64,000 bases of DNA from Rhodococcus sp. ABRD24 (GTDB taxonomy: Bacteria; Actinomycetota; Actinomycetes; Mycobacteriales; Mycobacteriaceae). The DNA lies in the NCBI RefSeq assembly GCF_004328705.1, contig NZ_CP035319.1:3286001-3350000 (forward strand). The letters are read 5' to 3'. Under the pieces are notes generated by a model that did not search any database, was not told the origin of the DNA, and saw only the letters and a program-made list of their open reading frames with translations. Of this stretch, positions 17,396 through 29,374 are shown piece after piece (within the stretch, counting starts at the first letter, position 1; every line of letters starts with the position of its first letter). A program made the translations under genes and the position numbers.

Positions 17396-18363
17396 GCGGG
17401 TGCCCCGACCCGGTCCAGCGGTGCCGGCGCGAGCGGACGCTGACCGCCGGAGCGCCGATACTCCCTTCGGCCGTAGGGATTCTGGTAAGCCCAAGCCAGG
17501 GCGGGGACAACGCCGCGGCGCTGGAGCCAGAACCGATCGGGCAGCGGCCGCGGATCGGTGCGGCCCAGCCGGACATCGGCGATCGCGAACCCGGGGCCCT
17601 CCTCGCGTCGGCGCAGCGCGAGAACGGTGCCGTCGGCTGCGGTGACGGAGGCCCCACCCTCATAGTGGCCGCCGTAGGTGACCCCGGCCAGCGGCATCGG
17701 GCACTGCACCGGACCGGCGTGCGCGGCGTGCACCGTGGGAGCGCCGCAGTAGGCGGCCAGCACCGAGGCGGCCTCGACTGCGCGGGCATTGTTGCGTCGT
17801 TCCAGCCATCGGGTGAGCTGGCGCGGCGGCCACGGCGGGATGCTCCACCATCCGGAGCCGGCGAGGATCAGGTCCACCCTCCCGGCCAGCCGGGAGGCGG
17901 TCTGCGTACGCAGCAGCTCCCAGCACATCGCCAGACCGACCGTCACATCGGCGGTCTCGACCCGGCCGGGGTCGCCGCCGCCGATGTACAGCGCGTTCTC
18001 CCACATCGTCGGCAGGTCCTTGTCGTGCCGGCCGAGTACCTCGCCGTCGGGGCCGACCAGGAAGAAGGCGTTGCGGACGTGGCCGTCGCTGTCGCGCACC
18101 AGCGTCGACCCGCCGACGTGCACGCCATGCTCTCGTGCCAGCTCGCGCAGCAGTCTGGTCGGTGCCCCGTCCGGACCCGGTGCGTTCTGCGCCAGGTCAG
18201 GCCGGTTCGCCACCCCGGTGGAGAAGAACTCCGGCAGCACCACCCAACTCGCGCCCTCGCGCACCGCCCGGCCGGCGAGATCGGCGCACATCGCCAGATT
18301 CGCGTCGATGTTGCCGACCTCCGCTTCGATCTGCAATGCGGCCACTCTCGTCAGTTCCGTCAT
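17392..18363 (-). CDS. Carbon-nitrogen hydrolase (nitrilase superfamily)
   Basis: The 323-residue protein shows the nitrilase superfamily Glu-Lys-Cys triad: Glu in VVLPEFFSTG (about residue 45), Lys in RHDKDLPTMWEN (about 114) and Cys in GLAMCWELLR (about 146). These enzymes hydrolyse amides or nitriles; the branch is uncertain and the C-terminal part is unusual. The ATG has GGGAGTGGCGGA upstream. It overlaps the following membrane-protein gene by 4 bp. A 44-bp inverted-repeat region precedes it. Confidence 0.85.
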   Translation of the reverse strand: MTELTRVAALQIEAEVGNIDANLAMCADLAGRAVREGASWVVLPEFFSTGVANRPDLAQNAPGPDGAPTRLLRELAREHGVHVGGSTLVRDSDGHVRNAFFLVGPDGEVLGRHDKDLPTMWENALYIGGGDPGRVETADVTVGLAMCWELLRTQTASRLAGRVDLILAGSGWWSIPPWPPRQLTRWLERRNNARAVEAASVLAAYCGAPTVHAAHAGPVQCPMPLAGVTYGGHYEGGASVTAADGTVLALRRREEGPGFAIADVRLGRTDPRPLPDRFWLQRRGVVPALAWAYQNPYGRREYRRSGGQRPLAPAPLDRVGAPA

Positions 18364-18381
18364 TCCGCCACTCCCGTCACC

Positions 18382-18425
18382 AAGTTCTGAACGTAACTAC
18401 AAAACTGAACGGTACTTCAGAACTT
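18382..18425. promoter_or_regulatory. Inverted repeat upstream of the nitrilase operon
   Basis: AAGTTCTGAA (18382-18391) and TTCAGAACTT (18416-18425) are perfect arms, 24 bp apart, lying 19-62 bp upstream of the nitrilase start. The left arm contains the small palindrome GTTCTGAAC, and a CTGAAC copy lies between the arms. It looks like a multi-site operator for a dimeric repressor. Confidence 0.5.
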
Positions 18426-18489
18426 TGGCATTGTCTGCGTTCTCGGAGGCGATATCGGGCCGCTCGTTCCTGGATCGAGAGGACGAGAT

Positions 18490-19512
18490 CTATCTGCAAT
18501 CCGTCGATACGCGGGACCGGTTGTGGAATCGAACTGGCTCCGCCGCGCACCGCAGGGCATCGAAGCTGTCGAGGTCGTGCTCGAATGCGGCACGGGCCAG
18601 CGCCGTTCGATTGGGCACTTCGATCTTGGTCAAAGCCGACTCGATGTGGCTGCGCGCAGTTCGGACCGAAATGCCCAGCGCCTCGGAAATCTGCTCGTTC
18701 GACCAGCCCCGGGCTACCAGGCCGACGACGTCGAGCTCACGGGCGGTGAGACCGCCGCGAACCTCGGCGCGGCCGATACGGACCAATGCGGCGCCCGACC
18801 TGGCGACGACGCGTACGCGCCACCACTGCCCGTCCGCTCCGCGCTGATGGAAGCCGGCTCGAACGGCGCCGTCGGCCACGAGGCGAGCCAATCGACACAG
18901 AGCCGTCGTCGACAGCGCGGCGCCGTCCAGCGTTCCGACCCGGACGTCAACCGAATCTCCCTTTACCCAGGCGACGAGTTCGGCCGGGGAGTCGTCGGCC
19001 TCTGCACCCGGATCGATCAGGCCGGCAAGCTCGCTCGACAGCAGTGTCAGCGCCAGGCGCGCGTCATCGTCGAGTGGCCGGGCATGCGTCGAGCTCATCG
19101 CGACGAAGCCTGGGCGCACCGCGCCACCGGGGTCGACAGCCAACGGCAGCGTCAGACCTTCATGAAAACCGTTCGGTTGCAAGACTTCTTGATACGTGCG
19201 CGTCGAATGAAAATCGAAGGGAAGATCGATGAACCTCATTGCAGAGGGGTGTCTGAGGACGTAATCGTGACCGGGGCAGCTGCGCGCATAGGTCGTGGCA
19301 AGGAACTCGACGACATCACGCGGGTAGTCGATGTTGACGAGCACCGGCTGTCCACGATCGCCACCGTCGAATCCGCTTCCGACGAGGGCGGCGCAGTCGA
19401 AACCCAACCCGTCGCGTGCAGTGCGGATGGGAACTTCGACCGGCGCGTCACCGCGCCCAGCGGCGCGCACTTCGGCTGCAAACCGGGTCCACCATTGCAT
19501 GCTGTTTGCCAC
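18490..19512 (-). CDS. LuxR-family regulator with N-terminal sensory domain
   Basis: The 340-residue protein has a C-terminal LuxR helix-turn-helix (GLTARELDVVGLVARGWSNE, then ISVRTARSHIESALTKIEV) and an N-terminal ~200-residue region that looks like a GAF-type sensory fold. The GTG at 19512 is placed 4 nt after GGGAGGTGAC. The gene is divergent from the amidase gene with a 137-bp shared region, so amidase control is likely. The signal is unknown. Confidence 0.8.
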   Translation of the reverse strand: MANSMQWWTRFAAEVRAAGRGDAPVEVPIRTARDGLGFDCAALVGSGFDGGDRGQPVLVNIDYPRDVVEFLATTYARSCPGHDYVLRHPSAMRFIDLPFDFHSTRTYQEVLQPNGFHEGLTLPLAVDPGGAVRPGFVAMSSTHARPLDDDARLALTLLSSELAGLIDPGAEADDSPAELVAWVKGDSVDVRVGTLDGAALSTTALCRLARLVADGAVRAGFHQRGADGQWWRVRVVARSGAALVRIGRAEVRGGLTARELDVVGLVARGWSNEQISEALGISVRTARSHIESALTKIEVPNRTALARAAFEHDLDSFDALRCAAEPVRFHNRSRVSTDCR

Positions 19513-19649
19513 GTCACCTCCCGAATTGGCCGAAGCCTACCCGCGGCATCGGCAATTCGGCCGATGTGGGCTACGCCACAGTCGGGCACCATCGCCGTCG
19601 AGCCACACCGAGTCGGGTGGCTTCACCACCACATGGAGGAGAATCATCC

Positions 19650-21083
19650 GTGAACATCGATGAGTACGCAGCCCTCGACGCGACCGGCATGGCCGAAGTG
19701 ATCGCCTCGGGCGAGGTGACCGCCGACGAGGTTGCAGCTATCGCCACGAAGGCGCTCGCCGACGTCGACGCACAGCTCAATGCCGTGGCGACGGGACCGT
19801 TCGACAAACCCCTCGACTACGCGGAAGACGGTCGATTCGCCGGTGTGCCGTTCGTGATCAAGGATCTGGTGTGTCATGCCGAGGGTGTGCCGACGCGGAT
19901 GGGTACCCGCATGCTGGGGGACGGAGTCCGCCCGCCCGCCGACACCCATCTGATGGAACGCTTCCGTGCCGCCGGTCTCGCAACGCTCGCGGTCTCCACG
20001 ACACCCGAGTTCGGATTCAACGCCAATACCGAAGCCCTCGCCTACGGCTCCACGCGGAATCCGTGGAACCTCGGCTACAGCGCGGGAGGATCGAGCGGTG
20101 GCTCGGCCGCACTTGTCGCAGCTGGTGCGATTCCGGTCGCCCACGCGAATGACGGCGGCGGCTCCATTCGCATTCCGGCCGCCTGTAATGGACTGATCGG
20201 CCTCAAGCCCAGTCGTGGTCGAGTGCCGCTGGGGCCCGACCTGGGTGATGCGTTGAGCGGGTTCGCGATGGAATTCGCGGTGACGCGCTCGGTCCGCGAC
20301 ACTGCCGCGCTACTCGACGAGGTGGCGGTGAGCTACCCCGGTGACCGCTTCGTCATCGCACCGCCCAGCCGCCCATGGGCTGACGAAGTCGGTGCCGATC
20401 CGGGCCGGCTGCGCATCGCCGTCCATACCGAATCGTGGGCGGGAACGTACGTCGACCCCGAGGTAGCCGCCGCCGTCGACTCGGTGGCTGCCACCCTCGA
20501 AGCCGCGGGTCATCACGTCGATCGCAATACGCCGATCTTCGACTGGCAGCAGCTACTCGAGGCTCACGTCGTGATCTGGTCGGCATTCCTGGCCGAGTCG
20601 GTCGCCGGCGTCGAGGCCATGACCGGCATTCTCGCCGGCCCGGACAATCTCGAACGAACCACGTGGGAGTGTGTCCGATACGGCCGTCGGGTCACTGCGG
20701 TGGAACTCGGCATGGCCAACGCGACGATCAATGCGGTGTCGCGTGAGGTGGGCCGGTTCTTCACCGAGTACGACGTGCTGCTGACCCCGACCGCCAACTC
20801 GCCGTCGGTCCCGTTGGGTCAGCTGAATGCGAACGCCGATCTGACGGCCGCGGAGTGGACCCAGCAGATTTTCGATACCTGTTCGTTCACACCGTTGTTC
20901 AATGCGACAGGCACCCCCGCGATCAGTCTGCCGCTCGCGCAGTCGACCCAGGGCTTGCCGATCGGTGTCCAGCTGGCCGGACCCATGTGCTCGGAGTCGA
21001 TGCTGCTGCGCGTAGCGGCAGAGCTCGAGAAGGCCCTGCCGTGGGCCGATCGGCGCCCGGGCGTCCACGTGACGACGCTGTGA
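19650..21083 (+). CDS. Amidase (amidase signature family)
   Basis: The 477-residue enzyme has the Ser-cisSer-Lys triad: Lys in FVIKDLVCH (about residue 71), Ser in [14 protein letters not shown] (about 150) and the nucleophile in [17 protein letters not shown] (about 171). Family members hydrolyse carboxamides to the acid and ammonia. The GTG start is 9 nt after GGAGGA; the open frame further upstream lies in the divergent regulator's region and is not homologous. Substrate not determinable; a small aliphatic or aromatic amide is plausible. Control by the divergent LuxR protein is inferred. Confidence 0.88.
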   Translation: MNIDEYAALDATGMAEVIASGEVTADEVAAIATKALADVDAQLNAVATGPFDKPLDYAEDGRFAGVPFVIKDLVCHAEGVPTRMGTRMLGDGVRPPADTHLMERFRAAGLATLAVSTTPEFGFNANTEALAYGSTRNPWNLGYSAGGSSGGSAALVAAGAIPVAHANDGGGSIRIPAACNGLIGLKPSRGRVPLGPDLGDALSGFAMEFAVTRSVRDTAALLDEVAVSYPGDRFVIAPPSRPWADEVGADPGRLRIAVHTESWAGTYVDPEVAAAVDSVAATLEAAGHHVDRNTPIFDWQQLLEAHVVIWSAFLAESVAGVEAMTGILAGPDNLERTTWECVRYGRRVTAVELGMANATINAVSREVGRFFTEYDVLLTPTANSPSVPLGQLNANADLTAAEWTQQIFDTCSFTPLFNATGTPAISLPLAQSTQGLPIGVQLAGPMCSESMLLRVAAELEKALPWADRRPGVHVTTL

Positions 21084-21096
21084 CGCGTGCCGGGTC

Positions 21097-21759
21097 TCAG
21101 ATCCGGCGCATCACCGATACCACCTTGCCCAGGACGACGGCGTCGTCACCGTCGATGACCTGGTACGCGGGGTTGCGGGGCTCGAGAAATACGTGGCCGC
21201 CGCGTCGCCGCAACACCTTCACGGTGGCCTCACCGTCGATCATCGCGGCGACGATCTCGCCGGAATGCGCCTCGTCCTGGCGGCGCACCACGACGATGTC
21301 GCCGTCGCAGATCGCGGCGTCGACCATCGACTCGCCGCGCACTCGCAGCGCGAACACGGTGCCGGAGCCGACCAGCTCACGCGGCAGGGCCAGCATCTCG
21401 TCGGTGTGCTCCTCGGCGAGGATCGGTGCGCCGGCGGCGATGTCGCCGACTACGGGGACGGTCACCGTGTTCTCCGATGAACGCCCCGGGGCGGACCCGG
21501 CGAGGAACGGGCGCACGTCCAGCTGCCGTGCCATCGACGAGCCGCGGCGGAGAAAACCCTGCTGTTCCAGGCTCTTGAGATGCTTCGACACCGAGGATGT
21601 CGAACGCAGGCCGACTGCGTCCGCGATCTCGCGGGTACTCGGCGGACATCCGTTGGAGGCCACACAATCCCGGATCGTCAGCAGAATCAGTTGCTGGCGG
21701 GGCGGCAGGGTGGAGGCGTCGAGGCCGCCGAACATGTCGAGATCGTCGTAACCGGTCAC
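21097..21759 (-). CDS. LexA-like repressor (S24 autocleaving regulator)
   Basis: The 220-residue protein has a LexA-type winged helix (PPRQQLILLTIRDCV, PPSTREIADAVGLRSTSSVS) and an S24 peptidase domain with an Ala109-Gly110 cleavage site (DIAAGAPIL), Ser144 (GESMVD) and Lys181 (EATVK). It should repress its target genes and self-cleave on RecA filaments. I do not see the usual neighbours of the main actinobacterial lexA (nrdR, dinG) and no SOS box (TCGAAC-N4-GTTCGA) upstream, so it may be a second copy. The GTG is 7 nt after TACGAT, indicating a leaderless mRNA. Three 9-bp repeats precede the promoter. Confidence 0.8.
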   Translation of the reverse strand: MTGYDDLDMFGGLDASTLPPRQQLILLTIRDCVASNGCPPSTREIADAVGLRSTSSVSKHLKSLEQQGFLRRGSSMARQLDVRPFLAGSAPGRSSENTVTVPVVGDIAAGAPILAEEHTDEMLALPRELVGSGTVFALRVRGESMVDAAICDGDIVVVRRQDEAHSGEIVAAMIDGEATVKVLRRRGGHVFLEPRNPAYQVIDGDDAVVLGKVVSVMRRI

Positions 21760-21792
21760 CCGGCGAATCGTAGTGGGGGAGGCCGACGGCCC

Positions 21793-21819
21793 CGGAAACA
21801 GCAGAAATAGCAGAAACAG
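21793..21819. repeat. Three tandem 9-bp repeats upstream of the LexA-like gene
   Basis: CGGAAACAG, CAGAAATAG and CAGAAACAG follow without gaps (+ strand). Relative to the leaderless start of the LexA-like gene they span about -34 to -60, overlapping where a -35 element would be. Direct repeats like this suggest a cooperative protein-binding site, perhaps for the LexA-like protein itself. Confidence 0.6.
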
Positions 21820-21859
21820 TGAAGGGGTGGGACCGCGAGCGCGGTCCCACCCCTTCACT
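21818..21859 (-). terminator. Terminator hairpin after ppa
   Basis: Two perfect 20-nt inverted arms (21818-21837 and 21840-21859) sit 11 bp after the ppa stop codon. The stem is GC-rich, with no clear U tract. Confidence 0.8.
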
Positions 21860-21869
21860 GGCCAACAGA

Positions 21870-22361
21870 TCAGTGTCCGCCGTTGGCCTTCAAACGCTCG
21901 AAGGCTTCCCCGATGACCTTGTCCGCCTCGGCGCGACCGACCCAGTCGGCGCCCGTGACGTGCTTGTTCGGCTCGAGATCCTTGTAGTGCACGAAGAAGT
22001 GCTTGATCGCGTCCAGTTCGAACTGCGGGACGTCGGCCAGATCCTGGATGTGATCCCAGCGCGGATCGCCCGCGGGCACGCACAGCACCTTGTCGTCGCC
22101 GCCGGCCTCGTCGACCATCTTGAACATGCCGACCGGGCGCGCCTCGACGATGACACCGGGGAACACGGACTCGGGCAGCAGCACCATCGCGTCCAGCGGA
22201 TCGCCGTCCTCACCGAGGGTGTTCTCGATGTAGCCGTAGTCGGCCGGATAGCCGAAGGAGGTGTAGAGGTAGCGGTCCAGCTTGACGCGGCCGGTCTCGT
22301 GATCGACCTCGTACTTGTTGCGCTGGCCCTTGGGGATTTCGATGGTGACGTCGAACTCCAC
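21870..22361 (-). CDS. ppa: Inorganic pyrophosphatase
   Basis: The 163-residue protein is a family I soluble pyrophosphatase. It carries [20 protein letters not shown] with the metal-binding Asp cluster, and [20 protein letters not shown] near the N terminus. It hydrolyses pyrophosphate to drive biosynthetic reactions in the cytoplasm. The GTG start follows GAGGA by 7 nt. It is divergent from the carboxypeptidase gene and ends in a strong hairpin. The C-terminus is short and His-ended (NGGH), as in actinobacterial members. Confidence 0.95.
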   Translation of the reverse strand: MEFDVTIEIPKGQRNKYEVDHETGRVKLDRYLYTSFGYPADYGYIENTLGEDGDPLDAMVLLPESVFPGVIVEARPVGMFKMVDEAGGDDKVLCVPAGDPRWDHIQDLADVPQFELDAIKHFFVHYKDLEPNKHVTGADWVGRAEADKVIGEAFERLKANGGH

Positions 22362-22526
22362 GTATTTTCCTCACTGTCTGCGTCTGCGACTGCCGTCTGG
22401 GTAGACGGTTCGGGAAAAGGGTAGCCGGTCGGAGATAGTGTGTGGTGCAGGTGCCGGGCTCGTCGACAGCCGCAGTGCGCAGCGATCTGGGCGGTTCGAT
22501 GTGTCAGCCGGACGATAATCGGAGGG

Positions 22527-23939
22527 ATGTTGGCGGGCGACGGAAAGAAGAAGATCGGCACGTTGGCCGGGCGTCGGCGTCGAAACGTCCGGATCCTGAT
22601 GTCGCTCGCCGCCGTCGCCGTACTCGCGGCCGGGGGCACGACCCTCGTGCTCACCCAGCGCGGTACGGCAACCGCCGCGCAGGAAGCTCCCGCTACCTCC
22701 GCGCAGCCGGCGCCTGTTACGGCAACCCCGCAGGTGGTGCCGTTGTCCGGGAACGCCCCCATGCCGTCGCCGCAGGCATTGTCGGCGGCACTGGCTCCGG
22801 TGGTGGCGAACCCGGCACTCGGAGTGTTCACCGGATCAGTCGCCGATGCTCAGACCGGCACCGTGTTGTGGAGCCAGAATCCGGACACCCCCATGACGCC
22901 GGCATCCACAACCAAGATCCTCACGGCAACCGCGGCAATGCTTGCGCTGCCGCAGGACCACCGCGTTGCGACGCGGGTGGTCCAGGGTTCGCGCCCCGGC
23001 GAACTGGTGCTGATCGGCGAGGGCGATCCGACGCTGACCGCGCAGCCCGCGGGCGAACCCAGCTACTACGCGGGTTCGCCGCGCATCGCGGACCTGGTGG
23101 AACAGATCCGCCGCGCCGACGTCCCGGTCGACAGCATCGTCGTCGACACCGGCGCCTACGCCGGCCCGACAATGGCGCAGGGCTGGTTCCCCGCCGACGT
23201 CGCGGCCGGATACATCGCGCCCACCGAGCCCGTCATGATCGACGGCGCCCGCATCAAACCCTTCGAGGACGAGTCGCCGCGCAGCTCGACGCCTGCGCTC
23301 GACGCCGGCCGGGTGCTGGCCCAGACGCTCGGGGTGGATCCCGCGCGGGTGAGCCTGGGCCAGGCAGAATCCGGCGCCGCGCCCGTTGCGAGTGTGCTGT
23401 CGGCGCCGCTACGGGACCGGCTCGGGCAGATGATCCGCGGTTCCGACAACGTGCTCGCAGAGGCGATAGCCCGCGAGATCGCCGTCGCAAAGAACGCCGA
23501 ACCGTCGTTCGCGGGTGCCACTGCGGCCATTGGGCAGACGCTCTACGAGACGGGATTCGGCCTCGACGGGCTGACGCTGCACGACGGCAGCGGGCTGTCG
23601 GTGGACAACCGGATCCCGGCGCGGTTGCTCACCGAGGCGCTGACAGCCGCGGCGGGCGACGCCAAGCCGCAACTGCGTCCGATGCTCGACTATCTGCCCG
23701 TTGCCGGCGCCACCGGCACGTTGTCGGGCCGGTATGCGTCCGGCGATCGCGCGGGAGCCGGTTGGGTGCGGGCCAAGACGGGCACACTGTCGGTAGCGAG
23801 CGCGCTCACCGGCTACGTCGTCGACGTCGATGGCCGGGTCCTGACGTTCACACTGATGTCAAACGATCGCCCGCCCGAGGCCAGCCGCCCGGCGCTCGAC
23901 GCCGTCGCATCCACGCTGCGGTTGTGCGGGTGCAGATGA
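22527..23939 (+). CDS. dacB: D-alanyl-D-alanine carboxypeptidase/endopeptidase (PBP4 type, S13)
   Basis: The 470-residue protein has a basic N-terminus and one membrane helix (about residues 27-47), a Pro/Thr/Ala-rich linker, and an S13 penicillin-binding domain with SxxK in TPASTTKIL, SDN in IRGSDNVLAEA and KTG in RAKTGTLSVAS. It trims or cleaves peptidoglycan cross-links outside the membrane. The ATG at 22527 directly abuts GGAGGG, so the true start may be the TTG at 22530; the difference is one residue. It lies 13 bp before the metallopeptidase gene. Confidence 0.88.
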   Translation: MLAGDGKKKIGTLAGRRRRNVRILMSLAAVAVLAAGGTTLVLTQRGTATAAQEAPATSAQPAPVTATPQVVPLSGNAPMPSPQALSAALAPVVANPALGVFTGSVADAQTGTVLWSQNPDTPMTPASTTKILTATAAMLALPQDHRVATRVVQGSRPGELVLIGEGDPTLTAQPAGEPSYYAGSPRIADLVEQIRRADVPVDSIVVDTGAYAGPTMAQGWFPADVAAGYIAPTEPVMIDGARIKPFEDESPRSSTPALDAGRVLAQTLGVDPARVSLGQAESGAAPVASVLSAPLRDRLGQMIRGSDNVLAEAIAREIAVAKNAEPSFAGATAAIGQTLYETGFGLDGLTLHDGSGLSVDNRIPARLLTEALTAAAGDAKPQLRPMLDYLPVAGATGTLSGRYASGDRAGAGWVRAKTGTLSVASALTGYVVDVDGRVLTFTLMSNDRPPEASRPALDAVASTLRLCGCR

Positions 23940-23952
23940 GTGAGGCGATGAG

Positions 23953-25011
23953 ATGAGCAAGCCGGAGCCGGAGAGCGGGTTCGCGGGTGCGGTGGACTGG
24001 GGTCTCGCCGCGCGAACGGGTGCACGGCTGGCTCCGGGCGGGCCCTCCACGTCCCGCTACACCGCGGAGGCGGTGGTGACCGAGCTCGCCGATGCCGCCG
24101 TCCGCGCCGAGGGACCGGTCCGAGAGGTGACCGGGCTCCTGGACGGCTTGCCGGTCCCGCCCGCGCAGATCCTCGACCGGGCCGGCTGGATCCGTGCTGC
24201 CGCCCACTCGATGGCCCAGCTCACCGGATCCGACGTCGATGCCGCACAACCCAAACTGCTCGCGGGCAAGCCCGGCGGCGTCCAGGCCGGGGCGATGCTC
24301 GCGTTCCTGTCCTCGGCGATCCTCGGCCAGTACGATCCGTTCACCGGTCCGCACGGCACCCTGCTACTGGTGGCTCCGAACGTGCTGTCGGTCGAGCGCA
24401 CACTCGGGGTGCGGCCCAGTGACTTCCGCCTGTGGGTGTGCCTGCACGAGGTCACCCATCGCGTCCAGTTCTCGTCCGCGCCGTGGATCGCCGACTACAT
24501 GCGGCAGTCCGTCGCGACGCTCGGGGAGTCCTCGGATGAGCCGCTGACGGAGTTCGTCGCCCGCCTCTCCGGAGCCCTGCGGGAACGCGGCCGAGGCGAC
24601 GAGTTGCCTGCAGGCCAGCGCGGCGTCGTGGGCCTGCTGCGCGCCACGCAGGCCGAGCCGCAGCGACAGGCATTGGACCGGATGCTGATGCTCGGCACCG
24701 TTCTGGAAGGTCATGCCGACCACGTCATGGATGCCGTCGGTCCGTCCGTCGTCCCGTCCGTGGCGAGTATCCGTACCGCGTTCGACGCCCGGCGCGGGCG
24801 CCGGACCAACCCGGTGCAGCGAGTCGTGCGCGCCCTGCTCGGTATGGATGCCAAGATCGCGCAGTACGTGCGCGGCAAGATCTTCGTCGACGCCGTCGTC
24901 GGCCGCGTCGGGATGGAGCAGTTCAACGCGATCTGGTCGGAACCCGACGCCCTGCCGACCACCACGGAGATCGATGTCCCCGAGGCGTGGATCGCTCGGG
25001 TGCTGGGGTGA
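23953..25011 (+). CDS. Zincin-like metallopeptidase (DUF2342 family)
   Basis: The 352-residue protein matches the actinobacterial DUF2342 family, sometimes labelled F420-biosynthesis-associated. It has a zincin-like HEVTHRVQF motif (about residue 165) and a downstream Glu in LEGHADHVMDAV. No signal peptide is visible. Its substrate is not known. It sits in the conserved dacB-DUF2342-tilS-hpt group and its TGA overlaps the tilS GTG (GTGA). The ATG follows GTGAGGCGATGAG, a weak ribosome-binding site. Confidence 0.85.
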   Translation: MSKPEPESGFAGAVDWGLAARTGARLAPGGPSTSRYTAEAVVTELADAAVRAEGPVREVTGLLDGLPVPPAQILDRAGWIRAAAHSMAQLTGSDVDAAQPKLLAGKPGGVQAGAMLAFLSSAILGQYDPFTGPHGTLLLVAPNVLSVERTLGVRPSDFRLWVCLHEVTHRVQFSSAPWIADYMRQSVATLGESSDEPLTEFVARLSGALRERGRGDELPAGQRGVVGLLRATQAEPQRQALDRMLMLGTVLEGHADHVMDAVGPSVVPSVASIRTAFDARRGRRTNPVQRVVRALLGMDAKIAQYVRGKIFVDAVVGRVGMEQFNAIWSEPDALPTTTEIDVPEAWIARVLG

Positions 25012-25988
25012 CGGTACCCACAGTGCTGCCGGAGAAACCCGCGATCCTGGAAGTACGGCACGCGGTGCGCGCCTGGCTGGGTCGGCACGCGCCCACGGGC
25101 GCGGTCGCCGTCGCACTCTCCGGTGGAGCGGATTCGCTGGCACTGACCGCGGCCGCCGTCGCGGAGTCTCCGGCGGTGCGGGCCCTGGTCGTCGACCACC
25201 GGCTGCAGTCTGGATCCAGTGCGGTCGCCGGTGCAGCCGCGGCCCGGGCGCTCGATCTCGGCTGCGTTTCGGCGGAGGTCCTGGCGGTCAGCGTCACCGG
25301 GCCGGGCGGCCTCGAGGCTGCCGCGCGGGCCGCGCGGTATGCCGCGCTCGACGCCGGTCGTGACGACCGGCCGGTGTTGCTGGGGCACACTCTCGACGAC
25401 CAGGCCGAGACGGTGTTGCTGGGTCTCGCCCGCGGCTCGGGCGGCCGGTCGATTCGTGGGATGAGCGACCATGACGCTCCGTGGGGGCGCCCGCTCCTGG
25501 GGGTGCGCCGGTCGGTGACTCGGCAGGCGTGCGCCGAACTGGGTCTCGAAACGTACGAGGACCCACACAATTCCGATCCCCGATTCACCCGGGTGCGGCT
25601 GCGGACCGAGGTGCTGCCGCTGCTCGAGGATGTCCTCGGCGGGGGCGTGGCGGCCGCGTTGGCACGCACCGCCGAGCAGCTCCGCGAGGATGGCGAAGTG
25701 CTCGACGCCTCGGCCGAGCAGGTGCTGGGTGCCGCGCTGGACGGAAATGAACTGCAAGTTGCGGAGCTGACGGCCGTCCCGGTCGCGCTGCGCCGCCGGG
25801 CATTGCGTACGTGGCTGCTGGGACAGGGCGCGAAGGCGTTGACGGACAAGCAATTGCGGGCCGTGGACGAGCTGATCGGGCGCTGGCGGGGACAGGGTGG
25901 CGTCGCGGTGGGTGGAGGTCGGCCGGGAGTCAGGTTGGTTGCATCCCGGCGGCGTGGCAGGCTGTCGGCGGGGTTCGTGAACGACTGA
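25008..25988 (+). CDS. tilS: tRNA(Ile)-lysidine synthetase
   Basis: The 326-residue protein is an N-type PP-loop ATPase with the motif LSGGADSLAL (about residue 39). It ligates lysine to C34 of the tRNA(Ile) with anticodon CAU, changing its decoding from AUG to AUA; this is essential in most bacteria. It is short, with the catalytic domain and a brief helical C-terminal part, as in other actinobacteria. The GTG at 25008 overlaps the previous stop by 4 bp, so translation is coupled. The hpt gene follows after 12 bp. Confidence 0.92.
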   Translation: MTVPTVLPEKPAILEVRHAVRAWLGRHAPTGAVAVALSGGADSLALTAAAVAESPAVRALVVDHRLQSGSSAVAGAAAARALDLGCVSAEVLAVSVTGPGGLEAAARAARYAALDAGRDDRPVLLGHTLDDQAETVLLGLARGSGGRSIRGMSDHDAPWGRPLLGVRRSVTRQACAELGLETYEDPHNSDPRFTRVRLRTEVLPLLEDVLGGGVAAALARTAEQLREDGEVLDASAEQVLGAALDGNELQVAELTAVPVALRRRALRTWLLGQGAKALTDKQLRAVDELIGRWRGQGGVAVGGGRPGVRLVASRRRGRLSAGFVND

Positions 25989-26000
25989 AGGGAATGCTCC

Positions 26001-26555
26001 GTGTACGAGGGCGACATCGCATCGGTACTGATCTCCGAGGAGCAGATCAGGGAGCGGACGGTCGAGCTGGCCGACGCCGTCGCTGCCCGTTACCCGGCGG
26101 ACGCGCCCGAGGGTGACCTGCTGCTGGTCGGTGTCCTCAAGGGCGCCATCTTCTTCATGACCGACTTCGCGCGGGCCCTGCGGATCCCCACACAGATGGA
26201 GTTCATGGCCGTCAGCTCGTACGGCTCGTCCACGTCTTCCTCCGGTGTCGTGCGGATCCTCAAGGACCTCGACAAGGACATCGCCGGCCGCCACGTGCTG
26301 ATCGTCGAGGACATCATCGACTCCGGTCTGACGCTGTCGTGGCTGATGCGCAATCTCAAGACCCGCAATCCCGCATCGCTCGAGGTCGTCACGCTGCTGC
26401 GCAAGCCTGAGGCCTGCAAGGTCGACATCGAGGTCGCGCACGTCGGTTTCGACATCCCCAATGAGTTCGTCGTCGGCTACGGCCTCGATTACGCCGAGCG
26501 CTACCGCGACCTGCCCTATATCGGCACCCTCGACCCCACGGTGTACGGCGGGTAG
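26001..26555 (+). CDS. hpt: Hypoxanthine-guanine phosphoribosyltransferase
   Basis: The 184-residue protein has the PRPP-binding motif [14 protein letters not shown] (about residues 100-113) and the flexible-loop [10 protein letters not shown] characteristic of HGPRT. It salvages hypoxanthine and guanine to IMP and GMP. The GTG start follows GAAGGGAATGCTCC. It is the last gene of the tilS-hpt group; a 384-bp gap with the ftsH promoter follows. Confidence 0.95.
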   Translation: MYEGDIASVLISEEQIRERTVELADAVAARYPADAPEGDLLLVGVLKGAIFFMTDFARALRIPTQMEFMAVSSYGSSTSSSGVVRILKDLDKDIAGRHVLIVEDIIDSGLTLSWLMRNLKTRNPASLEVVTLLRKPEACKVDIEVAHVGFDIPNEFVVGYGLDYAERYRDLPYIGTLDPTVYGG

Positions 26556-26939
26556 CTCCCGCGGCACCACCGGTCGGTAGGGCCTTGTCCAGGCCTGCGA
26601 CGTCGTGTTCACCCAGCCCGTGCACAGCCGCCGAACTCGAGTGGGTGCTGGGGCTGGCGGCGTCGCGCACTCATGTGAGTTTCGGCACGTATCGTCGTCG
26701 GGTGGGCGTTTTCGGGGCGGTCGGGAACCGGGGTGGCGTCCGCGTGCGTTGAGCTGGATGACGCCACTTCTCGGAGTGGATGGCTGCTACCAGGCGTCGA
26801 GCATCATCGTTCGCGGTAATCTGAGGTGTCCGGGCAGCCGGAATGTCAACTTGTCCGGCGCGCCGGACCGCCCAGCCCCGCACCTGCACGAGCGTGACTC
26901 GCACTACCGAAAGGACCGGCCGCAGCAGGCCGAACCTGT
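26556..26939. other. 384-bp gap before ftsH
   Basis: No coding sequence is convincing here. A perfect 16-bp palindrome GTCCGGCGCGCCGGAC lies at 26853-26868, about 70 bp before ftsH, and a possible -10 TAATCT at 26817-26822. Nothing else stands out. Confidence 0.4.
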
Positions 26940-29276
<2,337 letters not shown>

Positions 29277-29374
29277 TCGGCTCGCAACTAGGCTTGGCCC
29301 TGGCTCACCCCTACCGGTGTGGGTCAGGGCATGTGGGTCAGGGCATTGAGCCCCGATACTGGAGGTGCGGTCGG

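Noticed and set aside
26853..26868. 16-bp palindrome GTCCGGCGCGCCGGAC before ftsH as an operator
   Set aside because: GC-only palindromes are common by chance at this base composition; kept only as a note in the gap entry.
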